DNA of 64,000 nt, taken from the NCBI GenBank assembly GCA_965249895.1, contig CBDFNC010000005.1:1612001-1676000 (forward strand), in the 5' to 3' direction. Position numbers and translations under genes: made by a program. Shown here one piece after another: positions 63,085 to 64,000 of this stretch (its first letter is position 1; every line of letters begins with the position of its first letter). The notes under the pieces were generated by a model. It was not told the DNA's origin. It ran no database searches and worked only from the letters and a program-made list of their open reading frames with translations. This DNA is from CBDFNC01 sp965249895. Its GTDB lineage: Bacteria; Pseudomonadota; Gammaproteobacteria; Enterobacterales; CBDFNC01.

Positions 63085-64000
63085 AGTTGTGTTCCTATTA
63101 CCCTCGCGCCTTCCTGGTCGAGGTGACATATATGACAAAATCCGTCTTCATTCTGAATAAAATTTGATTCCAACCAGGCCTTTAACCGCTCTGCCTGCTC
63201 TTTTTCCGTCATCACGGCAAAAATAGTCGGCCCGGAGCCGGAAATGCCCGTAGCTAAGGCGCCACTTTGCTCTGCATAAGTGCGCGCCTCCTTAAAGCCT
63301 GGGATCAGTTGCTGACGGTACGGTTCAGCAATCACATCTTTTAAAAATCCGGCGGCCAGGGCTGGCTGATTGGTATGACTGGCATGGACAAAACCCGCCA
63401 AATTACGGCCATATGTTAGTACATCACTGCGTCTGTATTGCGCCGGTAAAATGGACCGCGCCGCTGACGTTGAAATGTTGATCCCAGGGTAAGCCATAAC
63501 CCAATACCACTCTTTAAAGCTTGGTATCGCCTGACTGATTAACTCGCCCTGCTCCAGCATCAGCTGCATGCCGCCTAAATAACAGGGAGCAACATTGTCG
63601 TAATGAATACTGCCACTGATCTCACCTTCCATCTGCCCCATCAAAGCCAGCATTTCCATTTCACTCAGCGCTTTGTCATGCCAGACGTTGATAGCTTCCA
63701 GTGCCGCGACAATAGAGCAGGCACTGGAGCCCAGTCCACTGCCCACAGGCATGTTTTTTTCCAGCTCCATCTTAATCGGTAAGATTTCCTTACCTTTTTC
63801 AGCCAGCGCTTGTTTGTAGCCCAAATAACACTGATAAACGATATTGCTTTGGGCATCCTTAGGTAAACGATCGGCAAAGCGGCCACTGCATTGCAAGGAA
63901 AAACCAGAGTCCCCGGCGCTCACCATTACCTTATCCCCTAACAGGGTGCCGTCGATTGGCGCCAGTGCGCCGCCTAAGGTATCAAAACCGACGCTGACAT
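63081..64000 (-). CDS. thrB: Homoserine kinase, 5' end outside window
   Basis: GHMP-family kinase phosphorylating homoserine. About 306 residues are visible; the sequence enters the window reading VSVGFDTLGGALAPIDGTLLGD, so only the first dozen or so residues are missing. The ATP loop MPVGSGLGSSACSIVAALEA is the GHMP signature. The C-terminal part has ALATGISGSGPTIFAV. thrA would be expected just beyond position 64000. Confidence 0.97.
   Translation of the reverse strand, partial: VSVGFDTLGGALAPIDGTLLGDKVMVSAGDSGFSLQCSGRFADRLPKDAQSNIVYQCYLGYKQALAEKGKEILPIKMELEKNMPVGSGLGSSACSIVAALEAINVWHDKALSEMEMLALMGQMEGEISGSIHYDNVAPCYLGGMQLMLEQGELISQAIPSFKEWYWVMAYPGINISTSAARSILPAQYRRSDVLTYGRNLAGFVHASHTNQPALAAGFLKDVIAEPYRQQLIPGFKEARTYAEQSGALATGISGSGPTIFAVMTEKEQAERLKAWLESNFIQNEDGFCHICHLDQEGARVIGTQL

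Overview
The window looks like chromosomal DNA of a marine gammaproteobacterium of the Alteromonadales (probably an Alteromonadaceae-like genus; I cannot name the species from sequence alone). The evidence is the gene order: gcvPH / ubiI-ubiH-pepP-ygfB / zapA-6S RNA-fau, fba-pgk / tkt and metK-sprT-endA-rsmE-gshB-yqgE-ruvX are classic gammaproteobacterial neighbourhoods. A LapA/LapG/LapD-type adhesin cluster and several insertion sequences are inserted between them.

Layout. 1-9121: glycine cleavage (gcvP partial, gcvH; gcvT is absent from its usual slot), ubiquinone hydroxylases ubiI and ubiH, pepP, ygfB, then divergent zapA, 6S RNA and the 5-formyl-THF cyclo-ligase gene. 9480-12229: rpiA, serA and a SIMPL-domain secreted protein. 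12330-32152: a minus-strand biofilm cluster. A very large RTX-type adhesin reading region (lapA-like, about 12.2 kb) is followed by its type I secretion system (lapB ABC transporter, lapC membrane fusion protein, lapE TolC-like porin), the periplasmic protease lapG and the c-di-GMP receptor lapD. The adhesin keeps a retention module with a PAAG cleavage motif and a C-terminal secretion signal, but its reading frame is broken in at least five places. Its core is an array of six near-identical 792-bp repeats.

32537-45039: glycolysis and pentose phosphate genes (fba, pgk, tkt), a ClC-type chloride channel without the gating glutamate, then metK, sprT, endA, rsmE, gshB, yqgE and ruvX. 45071-48101: an OmpA-like lipoprotein, a sodium/amino-acid symporter and a macrodomain protein. 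48250-54134 is a mobile island: an IS630-family element disrupted by a second IS630 element, an AbrB-like orphan, an IS110/IS1111-type element with a frameshifted transposase and a long 3' non-coding region, and an IS1182-family element flanked by CTAG. 54142-64000: a response regulator with TPRs, talB, a DUF3545 protein, a hemerythrin, ung, nfo, grcA, tesB, thrC and thrB (partial).

A 262-264 bp element with terminal inverted repeats occurs twice (39162-39425 and 61456-61719) and looks like a MITE. No rRNA, tRNA or CRISPR was seen. Non-mobile genes other than the adhesin are intact; reading-frame damage is confined to the adhesin and the insertion sequences.
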